This document shows positions 45,146 through 53,924 of a stretch of DNA of 64,000 nucleotides, in pieces (position 1 is the first letter of the stretch; each line of letters begins with the position of its first letter). This DNA is from Mucilaginibacter pankratovii. Its GTDB lineage: Bacteria; Bacteroidota; Bacteroidia; Sphingobacteriales; Sphingobacteriaceae. Where the stretch lies: the NCBI RefSeq assembly GCF_014773265.1, contig NZ_JACWMY010000003.1:62001-126000 (forward strand), read 5' to 3'. The notes below the pieces were generated by a model. It saw only the letters and a program-made list of their open reading frames with translations. It did no database searches and was not told the origin of the DNA. Both the position numbers and the translations under genes were made by a program.

Positions 45146-45268
45146 GCAGCGGGGGCCCTCTAAATCTCACCGGGCAGGGGAGATTTTCCCTACCGGTGGA
45201 AGACTATTTCATGAGGGCTTTGCCGTTTAGTTGAGGCTTGTTAGTCTTGCTTTTTGCTGTAAGGCCGA

Positions 45269-45943
45269 ATGCGTATATTGTCGGCAATGTTGTGGTCAGA
45301 TTATATCTATTTTCTTTTCGAACTGATGGCTTTTATAGTGGCATTTGTACAATGGCCAAAAATGAAGGGAACACCGTACAGCTATTTTATGCCTTTTTTG
45401 CTGTATATCGTAATTTACGAATTTGGCACTATTCATAACTGGTTCAGCATCAATCACTCTAATTTATGGATCGCTAATATCCAAATGGCCATTTTCTTCT
45501 TATTTAACGCGCTCTTTTTGCTGGGGGAGCTCAAAACACCCGCATTTAAAAAACACCTGGGGGCGACCATCGTTTTTACTATCGGATTCTCCATTATCAA
45601 CATGGCTTTTTTTCAGGGTTTCTGGAAACTCGATACCATGAGCATCCTGCTGCAGGACGTAGTACTTATTGTTTTATGCTGCCTGTATTTTTCGGAATTA
45701 ATGCATTACACATTGCAACCTTTATCAATTATTAAGCTCCCTGGTTTCTGGGTAAATACCGGACTCCTTTTTTTTTGCATTATTACATTTATGTTCTTCG
45801 CGTCGTACGCTTACATGGCCTACAAAAACAACTACAACTATTTTTTGCTTTTTTGGGGCATCGCAAACGCTTCAAATGCTATCCTTTATTCGTGCCTGGC
45901 GGTTGCGTTCCTGTGTTTTCGCAAGGGTGCAGAACCAGGTTGA
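45269..45943 (+). CDS. seven-helix membrane protein, second paralogue
   Basis: 224 aa, about seven helices, alignable end to end with the protein at 43728 (shared motifs listed there; for example LSIIKLPGFWVNTG and FFASYAYMAYK). It follows the kinase by 123 bases on the same strand. The paralogues flank a kinase that lacks its own sensor, an arrangement that suggests two receptor units or a heterodimer. Confidence 0.78.
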   Translation: MRILSAMLWSDYIYFLFELMAFIVAFVQWPKMKGTPYSYFMPFLLYIVIYEFGTIHNWFSINHSNLWIANIQMAIFFLFNALFLLGELKTPAFKKHLGATIVFTIGFSIINMAFFQGFWKLDTMSILLQDVVLIVLCCLYFSELMHYTLQPLSIIKLPGFWVNTGLLFFCIITFMFFASYAYMAYKNNYNYFLLFWGIANASNAILYSCLAVAFLCFRKGAEPG

Positions 45944-46194
45944 TCCGGGCTGCAAAGCCACTTAAACAGGCGCGGGTAAAGAGTTTAAAATTTGTTTGTG
46001 GTATTCTTCACATTTTTTTAACTTAACCCTCGCAGATGATGTAGCCGTTTTCTTTGATATTATAGGTTAAAAACGGCTCGTCGGCACTAAAAACAAGCAG
46101 GACAGAGCAGCCTTTACCGATGCTGTTGCTAAAAAGCAACAAAGGAAGGGGTTGTTGTATCACAATTTTAGTATCCCCCTTTTACAACAAACAG

Positions 46195-46836
46195 ATGCCC
46201 ACGGAAGCTATACAAATAGTGCTGGTTGATGATCACCGCCTGTTCAGGAGTGGGCTGGTATCGTTGATAAACAGCCTGGGCGGGTACAAAATACTGTTCG
46301 AGGCCGCCAATGGCGAAGAGCTTACCCGCAAGCTATCCCCACAGCTAAAACCTGATATTATTTTACTGGATATCAATATGCCGGTAATGGGCGGCATAGA
46401 AACCGCGCGCTGGCTAAAATCAAACTATCCGGACATTTGTGTAATTGTACTATCGATGTTTGAGGATGCCGAAAAGGTATTAACCATGGTAAAGCTTGGC
46501 GTAAAAGGCTACCTGCTAAAAGATGCCGAACCCTACGAGTTTGAACACGCCCTCCGCAAAGTAGCACAGGGCGAAATTTATTACCCCGAGTTTGTTACCC
46601 GCCACCTGGTGAACAGCTACAATCGCAGCGCCGACGAAATAAAGCTGAATAGCCGCGAGCTGGAGTTTTTAAAACTGGCCGGCACCGAACTTACCTACAA
46701 AGAAATTGCCGACCATATGTGTATCAGCGCGCGCACCGTTGATGGGTACCGCGACCAGCTTTTTGAAAAACTTCAAATAAAAAGCCGCGTAGGCCTTGTA
46801 CTTTATGCCATAAAAAACAATTTGGTACAGTTGTGA
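46195..46836 (+). CDS. LuxR/NarL-type response regulator
   Basis: 213 aa. Receiver domain with Asp12/Asp13, phosphoacceptor Asp59 (IILLDINMPV) and Lys near 110; C-terminal LuxR helix-turn-helix with ELTYKEIADHMCISARTVDGYRD (near 165-187). The ATG at 46195 starts at a normal position before the first strand; the longer frame from 46120 is not supported. It matches the HisKA_3 kinase class, so the two form a two-component system separated by the second seven-helix gene. A short AT-rich palindrome follows the stop. Confidence 0.94.
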   Translation: MPTEAIQIVLVDDHRLFRSGLVSLINSLGGYKILFEAANGEELTRKLSPQLKPDIILLDINMPVMGGIETARWLKSNYPDICVIVLSMFEDAEKVLTMVKLGVKGYLLKDAEPYEFEHALRKVAQGEIYYPEFVTRHLVNSYNRSADEIKLNSRELEFLKLAGTELTYKEIADHMCISARTVDGYRDQLFEKLQIKSRVGLVLYAIKNNLVQL

Positions 46837-46858
46837 TTTGCTAATTAAATTAGCAAAT
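46836..46858. promoter_or_regulatory. short palindrome in the regulator/radical-SAM gap
   Basis: ATTTGCTAAT (46836-46845), three bases, ATTAGCAAAT (46849-46858): 10 bp perfect. AT-rich for a terminator; may be an operator. CAAATTTG (46854-46861) is a -7-like box 6 bases before the next ATG. Confidence 0.45.
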
Positions 46859-46866
46859 TTGTGCTT

Positions 46867-47937
46867 ATGGCACACGAGGAGAACGGGGAGTTTTTTAAGG
46901 GGAGAGGCGCCCAGGTAAACACACACAACAAGTTTTTAAAGCAAAAATACGTACTGGACCATATTGAAGGGCTGGACGAACTGCTGCTGGAAGATACCCG
47001 CACGCAGCTTTTTGAGGAGAACGCCAAAAAGATAGTAAGCGAATCTAACAGCCCGGACCTGAGTCATTTTGTATCGGTAAACCCCTACCAGGGCTGCGAG
47101 CATGGTTGCATTTATTGCTACGCCCGCAACACCCACGAGTACTACGGCTTTAGCGCCGGGCTGGATTTTGAGCGCAAGATCATCGTAAAGCGCAACGCCG
47201 CCGAACTACTGGAAAAGCATTTTAATAAAAAGGGTTACCAGCCCGTACCCATCGTACTATCGGGCAATACCGATTGCTACCAGCCTACCGAGCGCAAGCT
47301 GAAGATTACCCGGGCATTGCTGCAAGTTTTTCATAAATACCGAAACCCGGTAAGCATCATCACCAAAAACAACCTGGTATTGCGCGATATGGATATTTTA
47401 ACCGAAATGGCGCAGATGAACCTGGCGCATGTAAATATCTCCATCACAACGCTGAACGAATCGCTCCGCCAAAAACTGGAACCGCGTACCGTAACTGGCA
47501 TGGGCAGGCTGGCGGTGATCCAAAAACTATCCGAAAAAGGTATCCCCGTAAGGGTAATGGTAGCGCCTATCATCCCCGGCTTAAACAGTAACGAGGTGCC
47601 CGATATTATTAAAGCCGCCGCCGATCGTGGCGCACTCTCCGCCGGCTTTACCATTGTACGCCTCAACGGCAGCATTGCCGAGATCTTTACCGACTGGGTG
47701 CACAAAGCTTACCCCGACCGCGCCGAGAAGGTGCTGAACATGATAAAAGCCTGCCACGACGGTAACCTGAACGACAGCGAATTTGGCCGCCGCATGAGCG
47801 GCGACGGGCATGTGGCCAACTCCATCCACCAGCTATACCGCATGGCCTGTGTACGCTTTTTAGCAGGGCGGGAAATGCCCTCGTATGATTTGACTTTGTT
47901 TACGCCGAAAGGTGGTAAGCAGATGGGGATGTTTTGA
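46867..47937 (+). CDS. PA0069-family radical SAM protein
   Basis: 356-aa radical SAM enzyme of the PA0069/Rv2578c kind. CEHGCIYCY gives the [4Fe-4S] ligands Cys77, Cys81 and Cys84 (from ATG 46867; the upstream GTG at 46861 is less likely). Other marks are VNPYQGCEHGC, SGNTDCYQPTERKLKITR and the terminal LTLFTPKGGKQMGMF. Reaction unknown; related proteins have been placed with DNA photolesion repair by neighbourhood only. Confidence 0.93.
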   Translation: MAHEENGEFFKGRGAQVNTHNKFLKQKYVLDHIEGLDELLLEDTRTQLFEENAKKIVSESNSPDLSHFVSVNPYQGCEHGCIYCYARNTHEYYGFSAGLDFERKIIVKRNAAELLEKHFNKKGYQPVPIVLSGNTDCYQPTERKLKITRALLQVFHKYRNPVSIITKNNLVLRDMDILTEMAQMNLAHVNISITTLNESLRQKLEPRTVTGMGRLAVIQKLSEKGIPVRVMVAPIIPGLNSNEVPDIIKAAADRGALSAGFTIVRLNGSIAEIFTDWVHKAYPDRAEKVLNMIKACHDGNLNDSEFGRRMSGDGHVANSIHQLYRMACVRFLAGREMPSYDLTLFTPKGGKQMGMF

Positions 47938-47949
47938 AAGGGAGCGTGC

Positions 47950-47980
47950 TTGTTTTGGAAGAGAACTCCTGTTATATTTA
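47950..47980 (+). promoter_or_regulatory. possible promoter of secreted protein at 48001
   Basis: TTG (47950-47952), 20-base spacer, TATATTTA (47973-47980; 7 of 8 to TAnnTTTG), 20 bases before the ATG. Confidence 0.35.
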
Positions 47981-48000
47981 AAGCATATTATTCCTTTTAA

Positions 48001-48651
48001 ATGCACAAAAGAATCATAAGCCTGTTATGTTTTTTATTGTTTTCCGGCTTGGTGCACGGGCAGGAGGCAGATTCGATTACATTGAGCCGCATTAAATTCG
48101 GGGACACCGAAACTCAGGTAAAACGGGCGATTATTGAGTTAAAGCAGCAGACCGTAGACACTATTGTATTTTATTATTTGAATTGTTTAGGAGGCGTACA
48201 AGCAATTAAGCTCGATAGCTGCAACTCATCGCAGACGAAATATATCATCTGGAAACATGACAATAAATCTTACATCAGACAGTTCGACGGCTGCAATATC
48301 AGCGAAGCGAGAGTTATTCCGCCGGCTTTTTTAAATACCGTACTCAATAATTTAAAACGAATTAAAAACGAAAAAATATTATACCCGCAATACACAAGAA
48401 TTTATAATGGTAAAAAAACTGAGTTAACGGTTTATATAGATCATAGTTGCCATACGATCTTTGAAATACAAGTTCCTTCAGCCCAGTTTGAAGTGAGCAT
48501 CGACGATTTTGCCACCGATACCAAGCTTATCGACGGTAAATTTTTTAACAAAAATCATTATAAAAACCGGCAGACAGTTTTATTTAGGCTGCAAGGCATT
48601 ATTGAAAAGGTTGTGCACCAAAACTACCCAACAAAAAAGCCCCTTAAATGA
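48001..48651 (+). CDS. hypothetical secreted protein
   Basis: 216 aa with a signal peptide at 1-20 (MHKRIISLLCFLLFSGLVHG). The mature part mixes beta strands and polar helices and contains a Cys pair near positions 63 and 73 and another near 100. It ends with a basic tail (KKPLK). No family recognised. It converges on the AraC operon. Confidence 0.72.
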   Translation: MHKRIISLLCFLLFSGLVHGQEADSITLSRIKFGDTETQVKRAIIELKQQTVDTIVFYYLNCLGGVQAIKLDSCNSSQTKYIIWKHDNKSYIRQFDGCNISEARVIPPAFLNTVLNNLKRIKNEKILYPQYTRIYNGKKTELTVYIDHSCHTIFEIQVPSAQFEVSIDDFATDTKLIDGKFFNKNHYKNRQTVLFRLQGIIEKVVHQNYPTKKPLK

Positions 48652-48717
48652 GAGCCATCTAAATATAGTTTATTGACTTGCCTGTTAAGCGATTTCTCAG
48701 CCCAACCCATCACCTCA

Positions 48718-49635
48718 TCACCCCGCATACGGTCGCCCCGCCCGCTGAAAATCGTTTTCCCCCATCCTGTTAAACCCAACCGTATCGCGATACATTTGCG
48801 GGCTTACATCAGCATTGGTTTTAAAGAAGCGGCTAAAGTAGCTTTCGTCGTTATAACCCAGTTCGTAGGCGATTTCTTTTACGGGCTTATTGGTGAGGTA
48901 TAGTTCGCGCTTGGCTTCGATGATAATGCGCTCGGAGATCATATCGGTAAGTGTTTTATTGAAATGCGCCTTGGCGATCTTAGCAAGCGCTTTCGGGGTG
49001 ATGTTAAGCAAGTCGGCGTACTCTCCTGCGGCGTGGCGGGTTTTAAAATGCTGCTCTATATAATCCTTCAGCTTCTGCAGGATGAAGGGCTCCTTTGCCC
49101 CTTCCAATACCTTCTCGGCTTCGGGCTGCTGCTGTGTTTTTAAACGCGAAGCGGTTATCAACAATATTTTAAGATAAGATACCAGCAGCTCGTACTGAGC
49201 CAGCGCGGGGTTCTGCATTTCGGTACGGATCTGCGAAATTAACATTTCCAGCGTTGCGGAAGCGGGTTCGTCTAAATGTAAAAACGGGGGGTTATAGATG
49301 TTATTGAACAACACGCCATTACAGGCCACTTCTTTTTGATGTTTATGGATGCAGAAAAAATCGGGGTGAAAATGAAGGGCAAGCCCGGCTATCCCGTCTT
49401 TCGGTGTAAACATAAAGGGCTGATACGGCGCAAAGGCAAACAACGTATTGGCTGTAAAGGCATGGTCGTTAAAATCGGCGCGCGCATTACCGCTCCCCTC
49501 CTTTATCCAAATAAGCGAATAATAGTTATTCCGCTGCACATGGTCGAAATAACTATTATCGCTAAAACTAAAAAGCTTAAAAGCGAGGTTACCAGTTTGC
49601 GGATTAACCAGGGTAAAGCTCTGCTGCTCTGTCAT
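48718..49635 (-). CDS. AraC-family transcriptional regulator
   Basis: 305 aa, N-terminal cupin-like domain (about 1-160; FNDHAFTANTLFAFAPYQPF) and C-terminal double helix-turn-helix (about 205-300) ending AYELGYNDESYFSRFFKTNADVSPQMYRD. It is the last gene of a three-gene minus-strand unit (AhpD-like, NTF2-like, AraC), three bases after the previous stop, so it is coregulated with the genes it may control. Confidence 0.94.
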   Translation of the reverse strand: MTEQQSFTLVNPQTGNLAFKLFSFSDNSYFDHVQRNNYYSLIWIKEGSGNARADFNDHAFTANTLFAFAPYQPFMFTPKDGIAGLALHFHPDFFCIHKHQKEVACNGVLFNNIYNPPFLHLDEPASATLEMLISQIRTEMQNPALAQYELLVSYLKILLITASRLKTQQQPEAEKVLEGAKEPFILQKLKDYIEQHFKTRHAAGEYADLLNITPKALAKIAKAHFNKTLTDMISERIIIEAKRELYLTNKPVKEIAYELGYNDESYFSRFFKTNADVSPQMYRDTVGFNRMGENDFQRAGRPYAG

Positions 49636-49638
49636 TAC

Positions 49639-50058
49639 TTACAATTTACGGTCAGTTTCGGCAATGGGCATATCGTTTATGCTGGCAAAGCGTTTTTGCA
49701 TGTAGCCATTCTCGTCAAACTCCCAAAGCTCGTTTCCGTAGCTGCGGTACCATTGCCCGGCTTCATCGTGCCATTCATACTCAAAACGTACCGCCATCCG
49801 GTTCTCGCGGAAGCCCCACAGTTCCTTTTTCAGTTTGTAATCCAGTTCTTTTTCCCATTTGCGGGTTAAAAAGGCTTTGATCTCCTCGCGCCCGTTTATA
49901 AAATCGGTACGGTTGCGCCATTCCGAATCTATGGTGTACGCCAGGCTCACTTTCTCCGGGTCGCGGGTGTTCCAGGCGTCTTCTGCCGCCTGTACTTTTT
50001 GCAAGGCGGTTTCCATATTAAATGGTGGTAGCGGGTATCTTTTGTTTTCTGCGCTCAT
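49639..50058 (-). CDS. NTF2-like DUF1348 family protein
   Basis: 139-aa single-domain protein with the cone-shaped NTF2/SnoaL fold style, DUF1348 family: [16 protein letters not shown] helix near the start, then [12 protein letters not shown] and [27 protein letters not shown]. The ATG at 50058 is preferred to the longer frame. Such proteins often bind small ligands or have enzyme activity, unproven here. It is part of the AhpD/NTF2/AraC unit. Confidence 0.88.
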   Translation of the reverse strand: MSAENKRYPLPPFNMETALQKVQAAEDAWNTRDPEKVSLAYTIDSEWRNRTDFINGREEIKAFLTRKWEKELDYKLKKELWGFRENRMAVRFEYEWHDEAGQWYRSYGNELWEFDENGYMQKRFASINDMPIAETDRKL

Positions 50059-50087
50059 CTCTAATTTGCTTAAGCCGGGCGGCATTA

Positions 50088-50621
50088 TTACAATGCCGGT
50101 GCTGCCGGGAAATCTACCGCAATATCTGTTAAATTGTGCAGGTAATTCATAGCGGTTTTATCGCTTATCTGTAAAATTAAATCAACCAGGTTTTCGTTGG
50201 TGTAGCCATTGGCATAAAAGTCTGCTACGGTTTCATCGGCAGCGTTACCACGGTTGCGGGTGATGTCGGCGGCTAACTGTACCAGAGCATTCAGTTTAGG
50301 GTTTTCGCTTTTGCCTCTGCGCAGGTCCAGTATCTGTTCATCGCTAAAGCCATTCATTCTACCAATTACGGTGTGCGCGCTTAAACAATACTGGCATTCG
50401 TTCACCTGGCTTATAATTAAGTTAACGGCTTCTTTTTCTTTGTTGGTTAAAGTTGTTTTAGCGTTTTGGTAAGCGAGGTAGCGGGCAAGGCCGGTATCAG
50501 AATAAGCTATAGCAGCGTACAGGTTAGGTACAAAACCGAGGGCTTTTTTAAGATTATCAAATATGGCCTGGTTGGTTGGGGTTACTTCGTCGCGGGTGGG
50601 TATTAAAAATTGCTTTTTCAT
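50088..50621 (-). CDS. AhpD-like / carboxymuconolactone decarboxylase-family protein
   Basis: 177 aa from ATG 50621. The redox-type motif CQYCLSAHT (C-x2-C followed by Ser-x-His, near 79-88) is the AhpD hallmark, with [17 protein letters not shown] before it and helices throughout. AhpD-like proteins work in peroxide defence through this Cys pair. Leading gene of the three-gene unit with the NTF2-like and AraC genes. Confidence 0.9.
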   Translation of the reverse strand: MKKQFLIPTRDEVTPTNQAIFDNLKKALGFVPNLYAAIAYSDTGLARYLAYQNAKTTLTNKEKEAVNLIISQVNECQYCLSAHTVIGRMNGFSDEQILDLRRGKSENPKLNALVQLAADITRNRGNAADETVADFYANGYTNENLVDLILQISDKTAMNYLHNLTDIAVDFPAAPAL

Positions 50622-50744
50622 TTTGCTGTTTTGTTTATTGTTATTAACAATACAAAGGTGCAGCATGCAGCCATCCCGGTAAATGGATAAAGGGCGCAAG
50701 TACATGGATAGTTTTCCCTTGGAATAAATACCCGCCCACAAAAA

Positions 50745-50766
50745 AAGGCCCCATAGCTGGGGCCTT
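50745..50766 (-). terminator. strong hairpin terminator
   Basis: AAGGCCCC (50745-50752) with GGGGCCTT (50759-50766), loop ATAGCT, and a run of seven T on the minus strand after it. It ends the zinc-ribbon/Nif3 transcript. Confidence 0.88.
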
Positions 50767-50795
50767 CTAAATATAAATTTATAGTTGGTTGCTTA

Positions 50796-51539
50796 TTATG
50801 CGTTCTCTTCTTCCAAAGCCATTAGCTCATCAACCAGGATACGACCGCAGTGCTCGCAAACGATGATTTTTTTGCGCTGGCGTATATCCGACTGGCGTTG
50901 TGGCGGGATCTGGTTAAAGCAACCAGAGCAAGAATCGCGCTGAATGGTTACAACAGCCAGGCCATTTTTCGCGTTGCCGCGTAAACGGTTGTACGCAGTA
51001 AGCAAACGCTCTTCGATGTTCGGGATAGCTTTTTCTGCCAGGGCAGTTAGCTCGTTCTCTTCTTTTTCGGTTTCGGCGGTAATGGTGCCTAACTCGTCTT
51101 TTTTAGCATCTAAGTCTGCACGGCGTGCATCAAGGTCGGCCAGTGCTTTTTCGTAAATGGCCGTTTTTGAAGAAATTTCAAAACCAAACTCACGAATTTT
51201 TTTCTCACTTACTTGTATATCTAAACCCTGTATCTCAATTTCTTTGGAGATAGCATCGTATTCGCGGTTATTTTTAACCTCGTTTAACTGGGCCTCGTAT
51301 TTTTTGGTGTTGGCTTGTGAGTCTTTGATGAGGTTCTTGCGGGTTACAATTTCGTCCTCAAGATCATCAAGCTCGTTTTTTATTTTTTGTATACGGGTTT
51401 CTAATCCGGCTACGTCATCTTCCAGATCGGCAACTTCCATAGGTAATTCACCACGTACCTGACGAATTTTATCAATTTTGGTGTGGATGGTTTGCAGGTC
51501 GTATAAAGCTTTAAGCTTTTGTTCTACGGTTTGTTCCAT
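50796..51539 (-). CDS. C4-type zinc ribbon, coiled-coil protein
   Basis: 247 aa. Residues 1-180 are a long coiled coil (charged heptads such as LEDDVAGLETRIQKIKNELDDLEDEI); the C-terminal zinc ribbon uses CSGC (near 207-210) and CEHC (near 230-233). This is the CT398-like family, possibly RNA- or export-apparatus-linked in others; role here unknown. Its ATG overlaps the Nif3 stop by one base (TAATG). Confidence 0.92.
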   Translation of the reverse strand: MEQTVEQKLKALYDLQTIHTKIDKIRQVRGELPMEVADLEDDVAGLETRIQKIKNELDDLEDEIVTRKNLIKDSQANTKKYEAQLNEVKNNREYDAISKEIEIQGLDIQVSEKKIREFGFEISSKTAIYEKALADLDARRADLDAKKDELGTITAETEKEENELTALAEKAIPNIEERLLTAYNRLRGNAKNGLAVVTIQRDSCSGCFNQIPPQRQSDIRQRKKIIVCEHCGRILVDELMALEEENA

Positions 51540-52636
51540 TAAATATAATATTTGACGGGGTTTGTATTCACTTTTGTTAAACGGACCGCAAAGTTAACAA
51601 ATTTATTTTGAATAATTTCATACAATAATTGTTGCGTAAATTGCTCACTTTCAAAATGTCCAACGTCGGCGATCACTATCTTTCCCTCGGTATCAAAAAA
51701 CTCGTGGTATTTGTAATCGGCGGTGATAAAAATGTCGGCACCGGCTGCTATCGCCTGCTTCAATAAAAACCCTCCCGAGCCACCGCAAACCGCTACTTTT
51801 TTAATGGGCTTGCCGGTAAATGCCGTGTGCCTGATAACGCTGGCGTTCATTTTTTCTTTTACGAAGGCTAAAAATGAGTCGGCATTTTTGGGGTTCTCCA
51901 GTTCGCCTATCATGCCGCTGCCCACCTGCTGGTGTTGGTTGGTGAGGGCATACAGGTCATAAGCCACTTCCTCGTAAGGGTGCGCTAATACGAGGGCCAT
52001 AATAATTTTACTCTCCAGGTTGGCCGGGTAAATGCTTTCTATGCGGATCTCGTGCTCGCGGTGACGCTTGCCCGGCTCGCCTACAAAGGGGTTGGTGTGT
52101 TCGTTTCCTTTAAAGGTGCCAAAGCCCTCGGCATTAAAGCTTACTTCGCTGTAGTTGCCAATATTGCCGGCACCGGCGGCAAATAAGGCGCTGCGTACTT
52201 CCTCGGCCTGGGCAACGGGCACGTAGGTAACCAGTTTTTTAAGCAACTGATGTTTGGGTGCCAGGATGCGGCTGTTCTGCAAGCCAAGCGTTTCGCAAAT
52301 GCGGGCGTTAACGCCCGTCATGATGTTGTCCAGGTTGGTATGGATGGCGTAGATAGCAATGTTGTGGCGAATGGCTTTCTCCACCACGCGCTCTACATAA
52401 GTTTTACCGTTGAACTTTTTTAAGCCTTTAAAAACAATAGGATGGTGCGATACGATCACCTGGCAGCCGGTGGCAATGGCCTCATCAACCACGGCCTCGG
52501 TGCAATCCAGCGAGATCAGCGCCTGATGCACCTCGGCATCGGGGTGGCCTACTATTAATCCCGAATTATCATATTCTTCCTGGTAGGCCAGCGGGGCCAG
52601 GCTTTCCAGGTAAGCGGTGAGCTGTGCTAATTTCAT
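51539..52636 (-). CDS. Nif3-like dinuclear metal centre protein
   Basis: 365-aa protein of the Nif3/YqfO family with the usual middle insert. N-terminal SHHPIVFKGLKKF (His pair near 64-65) and C-terminal DVGHFESEQF provide the metal ligands of the two-metal site. Often called GTP cyclohydrolase I type 2, a name without good support. Translationally coupled to the zinc-ribbon gene downstream. Confidence 0.93.
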   Translation of the reverse strand: MKLAQLTAYLESLAPLAYQEEYDNSGLIVGHPDAEVHQALISLDCTEAVVDEAIATGCQVIVSHHPIVFKGLKKFNGKTYVERVVEKAIRHNIAIYAIHTNLDNIMTGVNARICETLGLQNSRILAPKHQLLKKLVTYVPVAQAEEVRSALFAAGAGNIGNYSEVSFNAEGFGTFKGNEHTNPFVGEPGKRHREHEIRIESIYPANLESKIIMALVLAHPYEEVAYDLYALTNQHQQVGSGMIGELENPKNADSFLAFVKEKMNASVIRHTAFTGKPIKKVAVCGGSGGFLLKQAIAAGADIFITADYKYHEFFDTEGKIVIADVGHFESEQFTQQLLYEIIQNKFVNFAVRLTKVNTNPVKYYI

Positions 52637-52713
52637 ATAAGCTAAGGTAGTACAGGATTTGGGAGATTGGAAAGATTGGCGGGATTTTTTATTTGCGTAA
52701 ACAATGTGGCGGG

Positions 52714-52835
52714 TTGACTCACCCCGAATGCGCTATCGCTGTTCGACCCTCTCTGCTCCGCAAAGAGGGTAAAAAAAAAGAAAAAAAAGAAAACTCCCCT
52801 CTTTCCGAAGGAGAGAGGGGCCGGGGGTGAGTCAA
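52714..52835. repeat. inverted-repeat element with TTGACTCACCCC ends, copy 1
   Basis: TTGACTCACCCC (52714-52725) and its inverse GGGGTGAGTCAA (52824-52835) bound a 122-bp element. Inner arms are CTCTCTGCTCCG-type and CCGAAGGAGAGAGG-type sequence around an A-rich loop (52769-52793). No open frame. Its left arm is closely related to the inverse of the right arm of the element at 61672-61800. Confidence 0.82.
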
Positions 52836-53013
52836 ATCGCGTCGGTGCAAATCATGTTGCAAAGCAATTCACCAAGTTATAAAACCAACAAAGACCAAAA
52901 CGCATATAATATTTTCTTTGGTGGGCCAATCGCCGCCGGGCCTCTCTGCCCTTCCCAATGCTTACATTCGTTTTGATCTACCGGGCTAATCGCCCGTCGT
53001 TTATTTATATCTA

Positions 53014-53121
53014 TCAGGCTTTTTTAGCGCGGACAGATTTCAGGTCGCTCTTCAATAAATTCAGTAATTCTTTGTCGAAACGAACGGTTAGTTTATTTGC
53101 GGTTTTGTTCAGCGTTTTCAT
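53014..53121 (-). CDS. very small hypothetical protein
   Basis: 35 codons, MKTLNKTANKLTVRFDKELL and then 15 more residues ending RAKKA. Basic, probably strand-helix. It begins 41 bases downstream of the TM2 protein stop on the same strand. Support is the frame, start codon and composition only; the overlapping plus-strand frame at 52958-53161 looks less protein-like. Confidence 0.4.
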   Translation of the reverse strand: MKTLNKTANKLTVRFDKELLNLLKSDLKSVRAKKA

Positions 53122-53161
53122 TGTAGTATGTGTATTAGTTTGGTTGATGATGATGTGTTAA

Positions 53162-53530
53162 TTATTCCTGAACGGCCATTTTGGTGATCTGGAAGCTTTC
53201 GTAAGCCATTTTCTGGTTGTACTCGGTAGCAATGTTGCGATGGTTCACCAGGTCTACAATGGTACCGATGCCGCAGAAGCCGCCGGTTATCAGGAAGAAT
53301 ATACCCATTACCGTTTGCCCTGTTATAAAGCGCTGCACGCCGGCAATACAAATAAAACCAAGCAGCGTAAAGATCAGTATCTCCTGCGGGCTGCGCCTTT
53401 TACCGGAGTAAACCATGTAAAAGTATTGCTTCTGTTTTTCTGAAAGCGCGTTTGTGGCCTGTTGCAGAAAACCCATTTCTTCGGATGTCATATCCGAGAA
53501 AGTCATATAAGGATCTTGATACATGTTCAT
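53162..53530 (-). CDS. TM2-domain membrane protein
   Basis: 122 aa with an N-terminal soluble part (1-48) and the TM2 domain (PF05154): two helices (50-66, 72-95) with IAGVQRFITGQTVMGIFFLITGGFCGIGTIVDL split by a tight turn, and a conserved Asp after the second. Function unknown in bacteria. Confidence 0.87.
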   Translation of the reverse strand: MNMYQDPYMTFSDMTSEEMGFLQQATNALSEKQKQYFYMVYSGKRRSPQEILIFTLLGFICIAGVQRFITGQTVMGIFFLITGGFCGIGTIVDLVNHRNIATEYNQKMAYESFQITKMAVQE

Positions 53531-53794
53531 TTTCTTAATTTTTTAATTGTTTGTGATGATTTATGATGTAAAACTACATCCAAACACAAAAAACGCCAAT
53601 ACAAAGTTGGCGGCCTGTAATAAACTATCGGTAAACAAGGTGAATTTTGCGGTGAAGTGGGGGTGATTTTTTTGCCGGTTGGCGGGGATGTCGGTGAGTG
53701 AATGCGCAGAGTTCAATCGCGTGGTTATTTAACTCCCCCCGACGGTACTATCGTGCGTCGCCCCTGCTACCTACGGTAAAAAGGCTTAAGAAAG

Positions 53795-53898
53795 AGCCTC
53801 ACCTAAACGGCGAAGCCCTCACGAAATAATCCTCTCCAAAGGAGAGGACTTGAACGTCTATGGAGAACCCTCTCCTTTGGAGAGGGCAGGGTGAGGCT
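53795..53898. repeat. CCTCTCC inverted-repeat element
   Basis: AGCCTCACC (53795-53803) and inverse GGTGAGGCT (53890-53898) enclose two hairpins, CCTCTCCaaaGGAGAGG (53831-53847) and CCCTCTCCtttGGAGAGGG (53868-53886). Related in design to the elements at 52714 and 61672, but a distinct family. The 394-base gap 53531-53924 holds no gene besides it. Confidence 0.75.
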
Positions 53899-53924
53899 GG
53901 ATTAATCAACTCGCCACGAGCAGT

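Noticed and set aside
52958..53161. 67-residue plus-strand frame
   Set aside because: Looks hydrophobic by chance; a better minus-strand frame overlaps it.
52714..53898. CRISPR-like array
   Set aside because: Repeated words here are inverted-repeat arms, not direct repeats with spacers, and no cas genes are present.
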